A stretch of DNA of 64,000 nucleotides from Hydractinia symbiolongicarpus (Eukaryota > Cnidaria > Hydrozoa > Anthoathecata > Hydractiniidae). Below, one piece after another: positions 10,027 through 22,074 of the stretch. The stretch spans positions 30,869,501 through 30,933,500 of the forward strand of contig NC_079880.1 in the NCBI RefSeq assembly GCF_029227915.1, in the 5' to 3' direction. Positions within the stretch are counted from its first letter, which is position 1. Every line of letters starts with the position of its first letter. The notes below the pieces were generated by a model, which did not search any database, was not told the DNA's origin, and worked only from the letters and a program-made list of their open reading frames with translations. A program made the translations under genes and the position numbers.

Positions 10027-12960
10027 ATGGCTATGGTAGCTACGGATATTAAGGGGATGCTCTCCATCTCCATAAAGTCCAGACACGACAGTTATACTGA
10101 TCAATACAATCGAATGTTTATGGTGAAAATCTTGTTGGCATGTTCCTTGGTCATGGGTATTAGTTGGTTCCAAGATTCCATCCACTGCATTGTTCCCGGT
10201 AAGTGCGACCATGTTTTTTTTAATGAGAATAGAGAGCTTTAAACTAATCCAATCGAAGACGTACCTTTTAGCTAGGTTCTAGTATTACATTGTGTCTACC
10301 AAGCCTTCTAAAGAGAAAAGTTTCGAAAACCTGGATATATTTCTGATTGCTTGTGATATTATACTCGATAAACTCTTTGCATTTTCAACCATTTAAATTA
10401 AATGTAAAAGCCTGCTACCGCATTTTATGCAATAGTGAAAAAAATACTCAAATCTTCTTGTTAGCGCAGTCGATGGGAAACAAGTCTTTAGTCTTTTTAC
10501 ATTCTTTGTGGTCCTATGATATTCCCTTGCGCCTGATTACTTAGGAACCTTACAATGTGACAAAAATCATAGCAAAACCAACATCTTTTTATACTCCCTG
10601 TATGAACCTTGTTTTTGCATCGACCTAAGAAAGTAGCTAAATTTTTCTACGTTATGTTCTCATGTGCAGATTCCCATAAAGTGAGTGGAGATTTTATATC
10701 ATCGGCGTGCTGGATACAAGGGGTGTACGTTTACAGAGAGTTGATTAATGAGATGGGAAAAGTCGGATACTTTGGTATACCCAAGGATATAAATAATGAT
10801 GGAATTTATATTGGTAGAGACGCTCACCCTGGGTTGCATCTATGCTCAACTAAAAAAGTAATTGATAAAATCACTGTTGTTAACCCTTATTGTAGACCAA
10901 TGACAAAGACTTTCTATTTGCAGGTATGTCTATGTATTCTTCTGCTATTTGCAGGTATGTCTATGTATTCTTCTGCTATTTGCAAGTATGTCTATGTATT
11001 CTTCTGCTATTTGCAGGTATGTCTATGTATTCTTCTGCTATTTGCAAGTATGTCTATGTATTCTTCTGCTATTTTATTTTGCGCTTGCTTGCTTCTATTC
11101 AATCAATAAGCAACAACAGGTATAAAGCAGCTTTTTAACGAGACATTTACTTGTGCGATTTATATTCTTAACTTCTTTAAGAGGGGAAAATTTGGGGTGG
11201 TTTTTATTTGGAGAATGGAATTTTAATTTTAGCGGGCATTTTAATTCTACATACCTCGGCAAGATTTTACAAATTCACACCACAACAAAATTTTTCTGCT
11301 CTGCAGGTTGATTGTTTTTCTATGCTGCATTGCGCGTTACATTCTTCCCAATGTTTTCTGTGTTTCAAATTAATTTGGCCAATGCCTTTTTAATGCACAG
11401 TAAAAACATTTTTACAGTAAAACGATTTTCACGTACAAAAACCTAAAGCTTATTTTTCTAATTTCTTCTTTAGTACCAATGGATGCCGTTCTTTGTAGCC
11501 TCTTTGTCAATCTTGTTTTACCTGCCCTACATCGCATTCAGAACGGCTAACAGCGATCTAATAAGTTTGAAAAACAACCTAAAAAGCGAGGAAAAATCCG
11601 AAGCCGGCAAAATAGCAAAGCATTACTTCAATCATCGTACAAATCCACCCCGCACAATGATTTTGCGAGTCATCTTTAACATTTTAATCAAAATTTTATA
11701 CTTGGTTGCCAACTTGGTTGCTTTGCTTGGTCTGGACAGCTTACTGAACGGACAGTATGTCGGCTTTGGTAGCAAATGGGTAGCGTGGAATCGATTAAAT
11801 AACACAATGGCTTATGATTACATGGGTATGAGAGACCATCCTAAACCAGGTAATTAAACTCACACCCTTTTCTCAAACTTTTTTGACACCGGTCTTCAAC
11901 ACCGTTGTTCGTGAAGTATCTGCTCTTTCTGAGCACATTAATAGGGATAATAGGATTAGCCTGACCAGTCCAATCACTTCGTTATGCGTTTGTTTTAGGG
12001 AACTCTCTTCTACCGCCTTTTGGTTACTGCGAGGTACACGAAGTAGCAAAAGAGTTAGTGCAATCCAAAGCAAATTTACACAAAGTTATCTGCGAGCTCT
12101 CACAGAATATTCTGTACCAATACTGCTTGATCGTGTTGTGGTTTGCTCTCATTTTCGGAATTGTCATCTCTGTGATCGGAATCGTTCTTTTAATTGTTCA
12201 TTATGTAATCGGAATTTTTGGAATAAGGTTGGTATTTTTTTTCTATGAAGCTGATATCGTATTGCCTATAATAACAACTGCATCTTGAGAAGCGGCGTTT
12301 ATTTGAAAAAAGACCGAACTAGAAATAAAAAATAGTTGATACTGGTTTTCCTTGTTCTTATCAACAAATTCTTCCACAACTTAAGGATGAAAATGAATAA
12401 TGCTTTTTGTAAAACATAAACATATCCACAAAATCTTTTGTTACGTTTTTAAAAGAAACGTTGTTTAAAGTCTTTTTTTTATCTCATTTTTTCAATTTGT
12501 AATAAACGTTAAGTTATACGCCTGACTCTCTTTTGTAGTTCTTTACTGTTAGAAAACTGAATTTTGGCTGTTTTGAATTACGTCAATAAATATTCCCAAC
12601 AATTTTTGCTGACTTAGCATTGTTTTTTGCCATATGCACTTTACCTAAACTTTAAACTTTCACCTAGCCTTGAATTTCAGTGTTGTTTTATCGAATTCTA
12701 GAAAGCGAGGTCAAACCGGCAAGAAATTGTACAAAGCCTTAACATTCCGTGAGCTGGAATACCTGGAGTTCATTCGCAAGAGAGATGTGATGTTGTACGG
12801 AGAAGTGATGGAGAAACTAAGAGAAGACATCCTGGGTCCAAATGCACCACTTGACGACGAATTCCCACCCCGCAACAGCGGTGGAGAAAGTGCACCGCTC
12901 TATCCACATTTGTCGGAAAAAGATAAATATGACCATAAAGGGCCTGGGTACAATCTTTAA
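10027..12960 (+). CDS. Innexin A (gap-junction channel subunit), five exons
   Basis: Exons: 10027-10198, 10670-10923, 11474-11849, 11999-12227, 12702-12960; every intron is GT-AG, phases 1, 0, 1, 2; 1290 nt, 429 aa. Innexins form hexameric or octameric plasma-membrane channels that pair between cells or act as hemichannels. The protein shows the family layout: N-terminus with RHDSYTDQYNR, TM1 about 29-49, extracellular loop 1, the diagnostic YQWMPF at 143-148 opening TM2 (to about 165), cytoplasmic loop, TM3 about 208-229, extracellular loop 2 with Cys278 and Cys299, TM4 about 309-335, then a cytoplasmic tail of about 90 residues. Loop 1 carries four Cys (54, 71, 116, 132), whereas two per loop is usual. 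The ATG at 10027 is chosen because the B, C and D starts align with it. It is the most divergent of the four copies and the only one on this strand. Its expression and channel partners cannot be read from sequence. Confidence 0.93.
10924..11072 (+). repeat. 31-bp tandem repeat carrying the intron-2 splice donor of innexin A
   Basis: The unit starts at the exon 2 donor and reads GTATGTCTATGTATTC then TTCTGCTATTTGCAG. Copies start at 10924, 10955, 10986, 11017 and 11048. Each unit ends in a pyrimidine-rich stretch plus CAG (or CAA) directly followed by GTATGT, so every junction looks like a 3' acceptor fused to a 5' donor. The CAG form is present at 10924, 10955 and 11017, the CAA form at 10986 and 11048. 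The true exon 2 end is 10923 by reading frame and paralog alignment. Confidence 0.9.
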
Positions 12961-15900
12961 AAAAAGGTTCTACTGTGATGGATACCTGCTAACCTAATTG
13001 GCTGGATAAGCTTTTTGTAATTAGTTTGTAGTCCCCATTCCTCCCTTTCTTCAAAAATTCACAGACCAAAAGCATAGTGTTTTATCATTGGATCTACCTA
13101 GTTCTGTATTTTATACCAAACATTTGCTACAATATTTGTAAGAGCAGGTATTTTTTGTATATATGCATTTGGGGTGTGTTTACACCGGATCAAACTTTTA
13201 TGACAGTGAAAACACAACTTTAGGTCAAACTTTATATCGAGTTTATAGTATTCATTTAAAATATATTTTATGTGACTTTCGAAATTGCAGCTTGTGTCGT
13301 GTTTTTACAACTTTTTTTTAATCATAACAATTTTTGTTTCTTTACTCTCCTACCTGGAGGCTTTAGAAGCGTTCCTAAGCTTGTGGCAAGCAATTTTTAG
13401 TTTCAATGATTTTTAGGTAAAGATTATTTGTTTTAGAAGTTATATCAGGCTGCTTTAACTATGTTCCATTTTCTGTAATTTTCTATGTTATAAAAATATT
13501 ATGTTTCATAAACTGATAGAGTCCTGTATCAGTTTTCTTTTACTACCGGGGCGCGTTGTGCATATCTCCATTATATTACACGCTCGAGTTTTGTAATAGT
13601 GTCTGTTTGTCTGTTATTACTGATTAGCGAATTATGACGACAGAAAGAAAAAAATATGCATTTTTTTGAATGATTACATATAATTACAAATAATTTCATA
13701 ACGACGTTGTTACAAAAAAAAAACAAACCGGGAACCTTTTTGAATTTAATTTATGCTGGATGTAATAGTGCAAAAACGAGACGTCTGCGACCACGCGTTC
13801 GGAAAAAGAAGCCATTTTAAAACGTACGGTGAAAAAAAAAATGAGGTGTGTGTTAATTCATTATATTTTCTTTTTGGAAAATTAACATCTCACGAAAATA
13901 ACACTATGAAAAAAGTCTTTCATCAAGCATTCAGAAACAAAAAAAAATTAAAAAAATGTAAAAGTATTGATAATTTATAAGGGTTTTTCTGAGACTACTC
14001 ATCAAGTGAGTTTTTTCCTTTACAGTAACCTTAATGTGCAGATATTAAAGCTGTCAAGATTTAGGTCTTTTCTTTAGAAGTCCCCTTATAGCTTATATTC
14101 TTTTTGGTGTATATATAGACGAAAAAGAATACTATACATGACTATACATGACGGAGATTAATACGAGGGCCTCGCACTTTTCAATGGAATATGCTGCGCA
14201 TTTTTTTTGTTTTTGTTTTTACAAATTTCAAGGTTAGTCAGCAATTTTCTTAGCTTTTAAAAAAGCAACAGTGGAATGGGAACAGATTAAGTAAAAGGGG
14301 AAGGTTTTGAGTGTGTCTATCTTGTGGCCTGCATTTCTCTTCTACAGTGGTCAATATATGCTGGGTTTTGTCAATATGTATTGGGTGTAGTATAGTTAGG
14401 GAGACCTTACGGAAGACTTTCTTAGATTAAAACAAGAGATCAAAATAAGACAAAGATAACAGTCTTCTTGCTAAACCTGGGCACGAGGTTGTCTTCTTGC
14501 TCATTTATTATTATTACTACCGTATTAGCGTCATCAATTCGTTGTGTATTCATCATCTGTGACAAGCGTAATGGTATCGTTGTTGCGCTATATAACACTG
14601 GGTAATTTTTGACTCGGTTACGTTGTGTTGCTAATTTATGTTGCTACTTAAATAAGTTTTATAATGTTTAATTTTGGACGCATTACCCTATTTAATTTTT
14701 AAACAAATCTAATTTCACAACGTCAAAGACAAAGTTAACACGCATGTGGAATTTTTTTTACGTCGTCATTTTCCGCTTATTGGATGAGAAAGACAAACAG
14801 GATCCGTGGGGAGAAAAATTTATCACCCTCCCTTACACCTCTATTAACTAAATGGTCTAAGTAAAATCAATGTGATTAAATTAAGGTCATATTGATAATG
14901 TCCAAACCTAGGAGTTTACCTACGTCGTATTTTCCGAATGCGATAAAAATCCTGCGAACGAGATTGTCTTAATAGGGTATCAATCAGGAAGATTAGGAAT
15001 GTCATAAAAGCTCAACAAAAAGATTGCCGAGTGAAGCAATTTCACAGAAACGACTAATTTCACCAACAGATGAACCCCACTGTATCTGCTTTTTCTACTA
15101 TGTCTGCAATGCGTTGAGACAGAATACAGCGTTTAATCTATTGAAGGTTTTTTTTCTGAACGCCCCTAAATAAACGCCCTATTTCTATTTAACGTTACGC
15201 TTAAACATTAAAGGAGAAGTTAACGGAAACGAAGTTTAATTTAAACGTAAAACAAAACGCACACTTAATTTTTAACGTGTATTTATTTTAGTTTTATTAT
15301 TCGAGTTATGTTCCAGATAAAGGTACGTGAAATCATGTTTACGTTTCTCTATCTCAACATCGATACATTACGCCCGTCTTATTGTGCTTTACTTACGCCT
15401 TAAATATATTTGCTACAAGAATAAATCCATTTGCGAACATAACATGTGGAAGAGACGTGGAAGAGACTGTTCAAAAATATATTGCATCAAATAGTTAAGT
15501 TTCTGCATACGTTCACATGCATCAGCTCAATACAATGTCTTTTCTTCGCAGAAGATAGAGGTTTGGAAAATAAAATTGTACCGCACAAAAATAAGTCGTT
15601 TTTTTCAGAAAAGAACAGAAATCTGACAATAATCTGAGGAAAGAGTGAGCGGAGAGGGTGTTCTATTTGACTTGCACTGCGTTTAAAACGCAACGCAAAA
15701 AACCGTGGTACAACAAATTTCGATAACGCGCCTTTTTCACCAAAACTAGTGTTCTTGATGGCGCCCTTTTGTACGACACTTTCTGGAATCCAAGCTTCGT
15801 TCTTATCCAGCGTGTTTGGTATGCCTTGTCTTAATGTGGATCATAGCGAAGCTCATTTCCTCATTAAATAGCCAAATATAAGGTACGGTGGAGGATGTAT

Positions 15901-16320
15901 AGGATTCCCCACTATACATCCAAAATTTAAATTTTCGTCAATTTTTTTGGACTGGGTTGCCCAGTAATTTATCTGGTTGTTTTTCTGTAAATTTTCCGAT
16001 TCAGCGAGACAACACGGCGATGCAGTGCTTTTGTTTTTTTACAAGATGGCCGAGCGGGGACTTTCAGTTGAGATCAAGCCAGCCTAGAGTTTCAGCCACA
16101 TGATTCACAGGTCACTTTTACTAATATCACGTCATCTTTCTTTACATAGGCAGCGTCTTAAACGGAACTTGTGTTGATGCTAGCTTATCGCTGTGATCGC
16201 AATGGACGGAATAGGTATTTTTAAGAAAACTAAGAAACGGTAATAATAGCTAGTATATCACTGTTTTTTACATGTAATGAACCTCTTCTTTGCGTCACTT
16301 ACACCTAAAGCTAGCTATCA

Positions 16321-16399
16321 TCAACCTCGTCCTCAGGGCATCTTGTATCTTTTCTGACCTCGGGACGGCGATACGAGCATTGCCCTGGAAGAGGCCTCG
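16321..16399. mobile_element. Short foldback (MITE-like) element, CCTCGTCC...GCCCTGG ends
   Basis: The left end CAACCTCGTCCTCAGGGC and the right end GCCCTGGAAGAGGCCTCG are imperfect inverted repeats. The core (ATCTTGTATCTTTTCTGACC followed by TCGGGACGGCGATACGA) recurs in inverse orientation at 18243-18285 without the ends, showing it is dispersed. Non-coding. Confidence 0.55.
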
Positions 16400-18242
16400 T
16401 CACGTGACCCTCCAATACACAGTTTTTCTGTGTGTAATATTTAATGAGATTTGTCTCATTTAATCAAAGTTTTATATATAACCTTGCAGAGCTAAGTGAG
16501 CTCGGCGTTTTACGTTACATATACGTACGGCGAGATTGTTTTGATTCCTCTCATACGCAGCACAAACTACTCGCATATTGCCTTTGATTGTTTTCTAAAT
16601 GTATAAATATACAATCATGTTTTTTAGGCTGCTGTTTACTTGAAGAAATTCAAGCAATTTAGTTATGTGTATTTTACTGAATTAGCAAGCACTGGGTTGC
16701 AAAACTTGTAGCTAGGGGAAACTTGGGATTTGGTAAATGATTTGCCCACCTGACCATAGCACTTTGTTGCTTCTCTAAAAGTAGGCATACTAAAAGTAGG
16801 CAGAAATTTAACTTCATATTAACATTTACATTTTTTATTCATTTTGGCTGAACTTTAGAATTCTCATTTACTGTAAGTTCATATCTGTGTCTTCATTACT
16901 GCTTTATATGATACCACGATTTTGCTGTACGAATCTCAAAGTTGCTTTTTTATTAATTTTTTGCACAAAATATATTTGAACAATAGTTAACTGAAACTAA
17001 ATTCGTATATGGTGGATTCACTGCGTGGGTGAAAAAGGCTTCAAAAAAGTATTTTCTTTAGAAGTCTTTTTTGCTTTTACATTTTGTGGTCTTAACATTT
17101 CCAAAAAGCCACCCATTACTGATAAATTCTGCTTTTTCTTTTCCTAATGACATGTTTTTAAAACGCATTACAGCTTTTTTGTTTTTAACTCAACAAGCTC
17201 ACATTTTATTGCACACACAGATATACAAAAACAAGGTTTTTTTGTTTAAAACTTAAAAAATTTATCAAAAGCATTGTGTCCACATATGATCTGCTTTATC
17301 GATTCAATGTATCACTTTACAAAAATTGGTATACGATTTTACCAACAGCAAAGTATTGCTACCTTAAAAGAAAAAAAAGTTTGGGGAATAATTTTTTGAG
17401 GAAATTTTTTGGGGATTTTGGACCAAAATTAGTTCCATAAAATCGCACTTTTTAGAGCTCATCAGAATTTTGCTGCTGTTCAAAAAACGATTCTTAATTG
17501 ATATATACATCTATTTATTGCTTGGAAAATATTTAAAATGCCAAACTAGCTAACCGTGAAGATTAATTCAGTATTCTTATAAGAGCATCCAATGACAAAA
17601 ATATTTCAGCAAAAAGATATTCTTTGCAACTAAATTTTTCGTTTACTGGCATAATTTAAGGTTAAATCTTAACTAAGGTTAGAATAGCTTTAAAAATTTT
17701 CTGAACCTGTATCTTAGTTAAAGTTGATATGCTGTCAAAAAACGGCTTATCGGCGTCTCTGAAAAGGGCTAAATTCTGAAACTCAGAAAGTATGATGATA
17801 ATAAAACTATTTTTTGGCTCAATTTCATGAAACCAATATTTAAATTTTTACTGAAGTTATGGGACGCTATACTATATACTAGGTTTAGTCTTTTGTTATT
17901 TTTTTATGTTCACTGCTTTGTAATTAGTATTAAAAGTCTTGAGATAATATATCAGAGTGATGAGCTGTTCAATATCTACCACTATCTTCAGTACATCTTG
18001 GATTTAACCATATGCCAGATTGAGCGCTCAATCAAAGTGTGACTAACAATTTGAAATGCGCAGTCAATGATAAAATGGCTCTGACGGTTAACTTACTGGC
18101 TTTCTATATTTTCTATGGTAACCAAAGCATATAAAGTTATAAAACATGCCCACTAATAACAGCCTGATATAATTTAAAACGTAATGATACATATATTTTG
18201 TAAAAAAAACATTTTCCACATTTTGTGCAAAATTGTTTTGTG

Positions 18243-18285
18243 TTCGTATCGCCGTCCCGGGGTCAGAAAAGATACAAGATACATC
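18243..18285. repeat. Inverted fragment of the 16.3-kb foldback element core
   Basis: CGTATCGCCGTCCCGGGGTC followed by AGAAAAGATACAAGATAC is the reverse complement, with one change, of 16343-16377. The terminal CCCAGGGC parts are not obvious here, so this is probably a solo fragment. Confidence 0.65.
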
Positions 18286-19024
18286 AACTTTCAGAAAAAC
18301 AGAAAAATAAAAATGATCTGGAAGTCTCAATAATTTCTACATTGGGAAAAAAAATTCCTGATATACAAATAATTTATGTTTCTGTAACTTGACCCGCAGT
18401 GGTGTAAAAACATTAGAGTATATATATGTTTGGCCACACAACTAAGATTCTAAAGGAAATTTCTCCCCAGGGGGGTTTTTAGTTTTATTGAAAATACATC
18501 TTTTGCAGACGTAAAATGGTACTTCAAGCAGTTTAGAAACAATCTAAATAATTTATGAACAGTTGCCAGCAACGTCCGACTAACCTGGTTCGTTATTTCA
18601 CCGGTACCAGCACGATATCAAAAAAATTATTCTGCCGGCAGTAAACTTTTTCACCAAAAGCCTTTGGCACAATACATCATTTACAGTAGTGGCCGTTGAG
18701 TTGATCACAGAGAAACTAGAAAAAGATAGATGTTGCAGGTTTCAGCTTGCTTACTTTTTTGCTTCTTGCACATAAAGAATCACTTGGTGGATTAGCTAAT
18801 ATCTATAAACGCTTCTAAGAAAATAGATAAGGTCAGAAAGTATGAACTAAGTCTGTTACAAATTAGCTAGCTAGCCAGGTTACTCAGGTTCGATAGTGTT
18901 TTTTTCTTTTTATCCTCAGCTGAAACATATATCTTGTAATATTAAATTGTGAGACCCAGGTATCTATTATATTATTTCAGCCGATCTACTGTGTCTATAT
19001 ATTCTGGTTATTTAGCAAAGCCTG

Positions 19025-19532
19025 TGCAGTTTTTGTAATGCAGTTTTTGTTGTGCGTTTTTTTTTGTGCGGTTTTTATTGTGCGGTTTTTGTTGTGCGGT
19101 TTTTGTTGTGCGGTTTTTTTGTGCGGTTTTTGTTGTGCGGTACTTGTTGTGCGGTTTTTGTTGTGCGGTTTTTTTGTGCGGTTTTTGTTGTGCGGTTTTT
19201 TTTGTACGGTTTTTGTTGTGCGGTTTTTATTGTGCGGTTTTTTTTGTGCGGTTTTTGTTGTGCGGTATTTGTTGTGCGGTTTTTGTTGTGCGGCTTTTGT
19301 TGTGCGGTTTTTGTTGTGCAGTTTTTTTTGTGCGGTACTTGTTGTGCGGTTTTTGTTGTGCGATATTTGTTGTGCGGTTTTTGTTGTGCGGTTTTTTTGT
19401 GCGGTACTTGTTGTGCGGTACTTGTTGTGCGGTTTTTGTTGTGCGGTTTTTGTTGTGCGGTTTTTGTTGTGCGGTTATTGTTGTGCGGTTTTTGTTGTGC
19501 GATATTTGTTGTGCGGTTTTTGTTGTGCAGTT
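19025..19532. repeat. 14-bp minisatellite, about 36 units
   Basis: The main unit is TGCGGTTTTTGTTG, with variants TGCGGTACTTGTTG, TGCGATATTTGTTG and shorter forms with longer T tracts. Because 14 is not a multiple of 3, all three + frames and one - frame stay open and yield long repetitive frames (FLLCGFCCAVFVVR-type). Those frames are by-products of the repeat. Confidence 0.95.
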
Positions 19533-19880
19533 TCCAACGCTAAGAAACTTGACACACGTAGTTTTCAAAAAGGATATTTTTTTTGATCAGGCGCCGAAAG
19601 AAAGCAGTTTATAATCGACGGAAACCGAAAATTAGCCGTTTTCGAGATTTTCGCGCTCTATACGGTATCGGTCGTTGAAGGTTCTTTAAGAACGCAGTAA
19701 AGTATAATGTAAGTAAACTCACTTTCCGTGTGATTTTTTAGATTGGGCTTCCAACGCTAAAGAGCTTGAAATATATAGTTTTCACAAATAGTATCTTTTT
19801 AATCAGTCTCCGAAAAAAAGCAGTTTAATCGACGGAAATCGAAAATCATCCGTTTTCGCGGTTTCCGCTCTTTCTACGAC
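19532..19880. repeat. Direct duplication of about 130 bp
   Basis: The blocks at about 19532-19664 and 19749-19878 are diverged direct copies. Both start TTCCAACGCTAA and contain GAAAGCAGTTTA- or AAAAGCAGTTTA-type, AATCGACGGAAA and CCGTTTTCG motifs. The first copy directly abuts the minisatellite. No coding frame runs through either. Confidence 0.7.
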
Positions 19881-20380
19881 ATAGTTAACAAAACATTTGT
19901 ATTCATTTCCTATGGATGTTTGTGTAAAACTTCTGGGTTCTAATGATAAGATTCTTACAGTGAAAATCTATAAAAGATCCAGGTTCATTTACTTGCAGGA
20001 GTTTATAGGATAGAGTCACATACTATTTTAATATTACTCTTGCCACGTCAAGTCCAAGTGTACCAATTCAAAAACAAAAGTAAAGTCTCTCTGAATGTAA
20101 CGATCAATGCTTTCTTTAGCATGCCACTTTGGTTTATGCAGGAATAATCTGCACAAATGTATTACAGCATTAATGTATAGTAGAAATAACTCTAAGTATA
20201 GGGTTAAGGTGTGTCAGAAACAGAAAAAAGCAAAAATATTGAGTCCTAACTTCCAAGAAAATTCTGTTCTTTTAGTGTAAGTGTTAAAACCGCTTCGGCA
20301 TCTTGTTTTTTTTTTAACATTATGTGTTTGGTGCGGGGTAACCGTTCACCAGAGAAATAACTGCTGATGTATAAGAGAAC
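19881..20380. other. Non-coding stretch downstream of innexin B
   Basis: This holds the 3' flank of innexin B, which is transcribed leftward, and otherwise nothing I can name. Confidence 0.45.
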
Positions 20381-22074
20381 TTAATCTTTTTTCATTAAGG
20401 GGGGATTGTCAAACCGTTTCTTTAGCCTGTCAATCACCTCGCCATATAAAAGTTGATCCTTGTTACGCATGAATTCTAAGTATTCAATTTCTCTGTATGA
20501 CAAGTCATCAAGAATCCGTTTTGATGTATGATGCAATCTCAGTCTCCTAAAATGCAATTGGTGGGTGTGTTAAGATTAGAAAGAGGGAACAAAACCCTTA
20601 AGTCCTTAAGTTAAGGAAGGATTGGAAGTTAGGATCAAATCAATGAGAAAGGGGGGGGGGGTACTGGGGACTTAAAGATACTTGCCTAATTCCAACAAGT
20701 CCAATGACATAATTTATCAGAAGGTTAACGAGACCAATAATTGAGACAACAATCCCAGTGATCATAGCGAACCACAATAACATAAAGACGTATTGATACA
20801 AGATATGTTGAGACATTTCACACAAAACTACATGTACGTTATTGTGAGTTTCAACAACGTGTTTTGCTGAGGTATACACTTCACACAATCCAAAAGGTGG
20901 AAGAAACTGGTTCCCTAAAAAGGATACAAAATGCAGTATAAACCATTTGATTAAATAGGCATTTAGGGTTTTAAATAAAAAATATGAGACGAGAAATTTT
21001 CTTTCGTGTAAACGTGGATTGAAACATTAGACAACAAAATAACAAACGTCAGTAAGTAGAGAATTACCTGGTTTGGGAAATCCTCTTTTTCCCATATAAT
21101 TAAATGCTAGTGTGTTATTACTTTTGCCCCATTGAATCCATTCGCTTCCGTATTTTCTAAACTTTCCATGAAAAATTGAGTCAGTACATAAAAAAGAAAC
21201 GAGGTTGACAGCGATGTAGGCAACTTTAACACCTATATTTGCAATCTGTTTAGCTGTCAGCATCTTACTGCATTTTCCTCGTTGCTTGCGATCTTTAAAG
21301 TAATACTTGACAATACCATTAATATCTGTTTCATTCTTCTTAATAGCTTCACGCAAGTTGATTAGATCATGATTGACCGTCTTTGAAATCATGTATGGCA
21401 GGTAGTACAACAATGCCAATGCACAGATGAAGAATGGCATGTACTGGTACTATAGGAAAATATAAAAATTCGTTGAAAACATTTTTATAAAAACTTAAAG
21501 GAGAAAAAAAGAAGTAGAAAAACTTTACCTGAAGAAAGAAGGATTTTGTCATAGGAATACATTTTAAATTGGAATTAATAAGTTGGTTTGGCTTTTTAGC
21601 ATCACACAAATATTTTCCATCTATAACTCCATTGTCTGACACATCTTTTGGTACACCATAGTACACTACCAGCTCAATCTTTTCCTTTAGTTCTCTGTAC
21701 ACATAAATACCTTGAACCCAACATGTTGTGGAAACAAAACTATAAAAATCTTCTGAACTAGATTGACTGTCTGTAAAAAAAGGAAAGAGATATACCGAAC
21801 ATATAAGCGAATGAAACAAGCAAAAAAAGTATACTTACCTGGCACGAACGAATGAACGAACAAACAAACAAACAGTCGAACAAATCAATTAATAATATTT
21901 ACCTGGCACGACACAATTAAATTTATCTTTATACCAACTGATACCAAGCACAATAGTACAAGCCAGTAGAATTTTCACCATGAAAATGCGATTATATTGA
22001 TCGGAATAACTATCATGGCGTGGTTTTATTTTGATCTTAAATAGATCTTTAATCTCTGTCGCTGCCACTGACAT
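20381..22074 (-). CDS. Innexin B (gap-junction channel subunit), five exons, short tail
   Basis: Exons on the - strand: 22074-21903, 21770-21529, 21449-21068, 20914-20686, 20546-20381; 1191 nt, 396 aa; phases 1, 0, 1, 2 as in A. YQYMPF opens TM2. Loop 1 holds four Cys (the first two are 54 and 74) and loop 2 two. Intron 4 has a GC-AG boundary (AG|GCAAGT at 20686/20685). The phase-2 joint this gives is the same as in the other paralogs, so I prefer it to a longer exon. The C-terminal exon is 166 nt against 244-259 in the others, and the protein ends ...NPPLMKKD, about 30 residues shorter. Introns are compact (79-153 nt). The first two thirds of exon 3 and much of exon 4 are nearly identical to gene D, but 21069-21212 is divergent. 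The ATG at 22074 aligns with the other genes; an in-frame upstream start at 22170 crosses a likely acceptor and is not used. Confidence 0.9.

Larger units (their letters stand above)
12961..19024. other. Long intergenic stretch between innexin A and the minisatellite
   Basis: I find no defensible exon. The frames at 13753, 15446/15487, 17071, 17827 and 18088 are short and lack motifs. It includes the innexin A 3' region, a foldback element at 16321-16399, and an inverted copy of that element's core at about 18243-18285. Confidence 0.45.

Noticed and set aside
10609-11109. Single 166-codon frame across innexin A exon 2
   Set aside because: Coding sense stops at the 10923/10924 donor. The continuation is translated from the 31-bp intronic repeat.
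19038-19614. Overlapping 113-182 codon frames rich in Cys, Phe and Val
   Set aside because: They are translations of a 14-bp minisatellite in every frame, with no independent coding signal.
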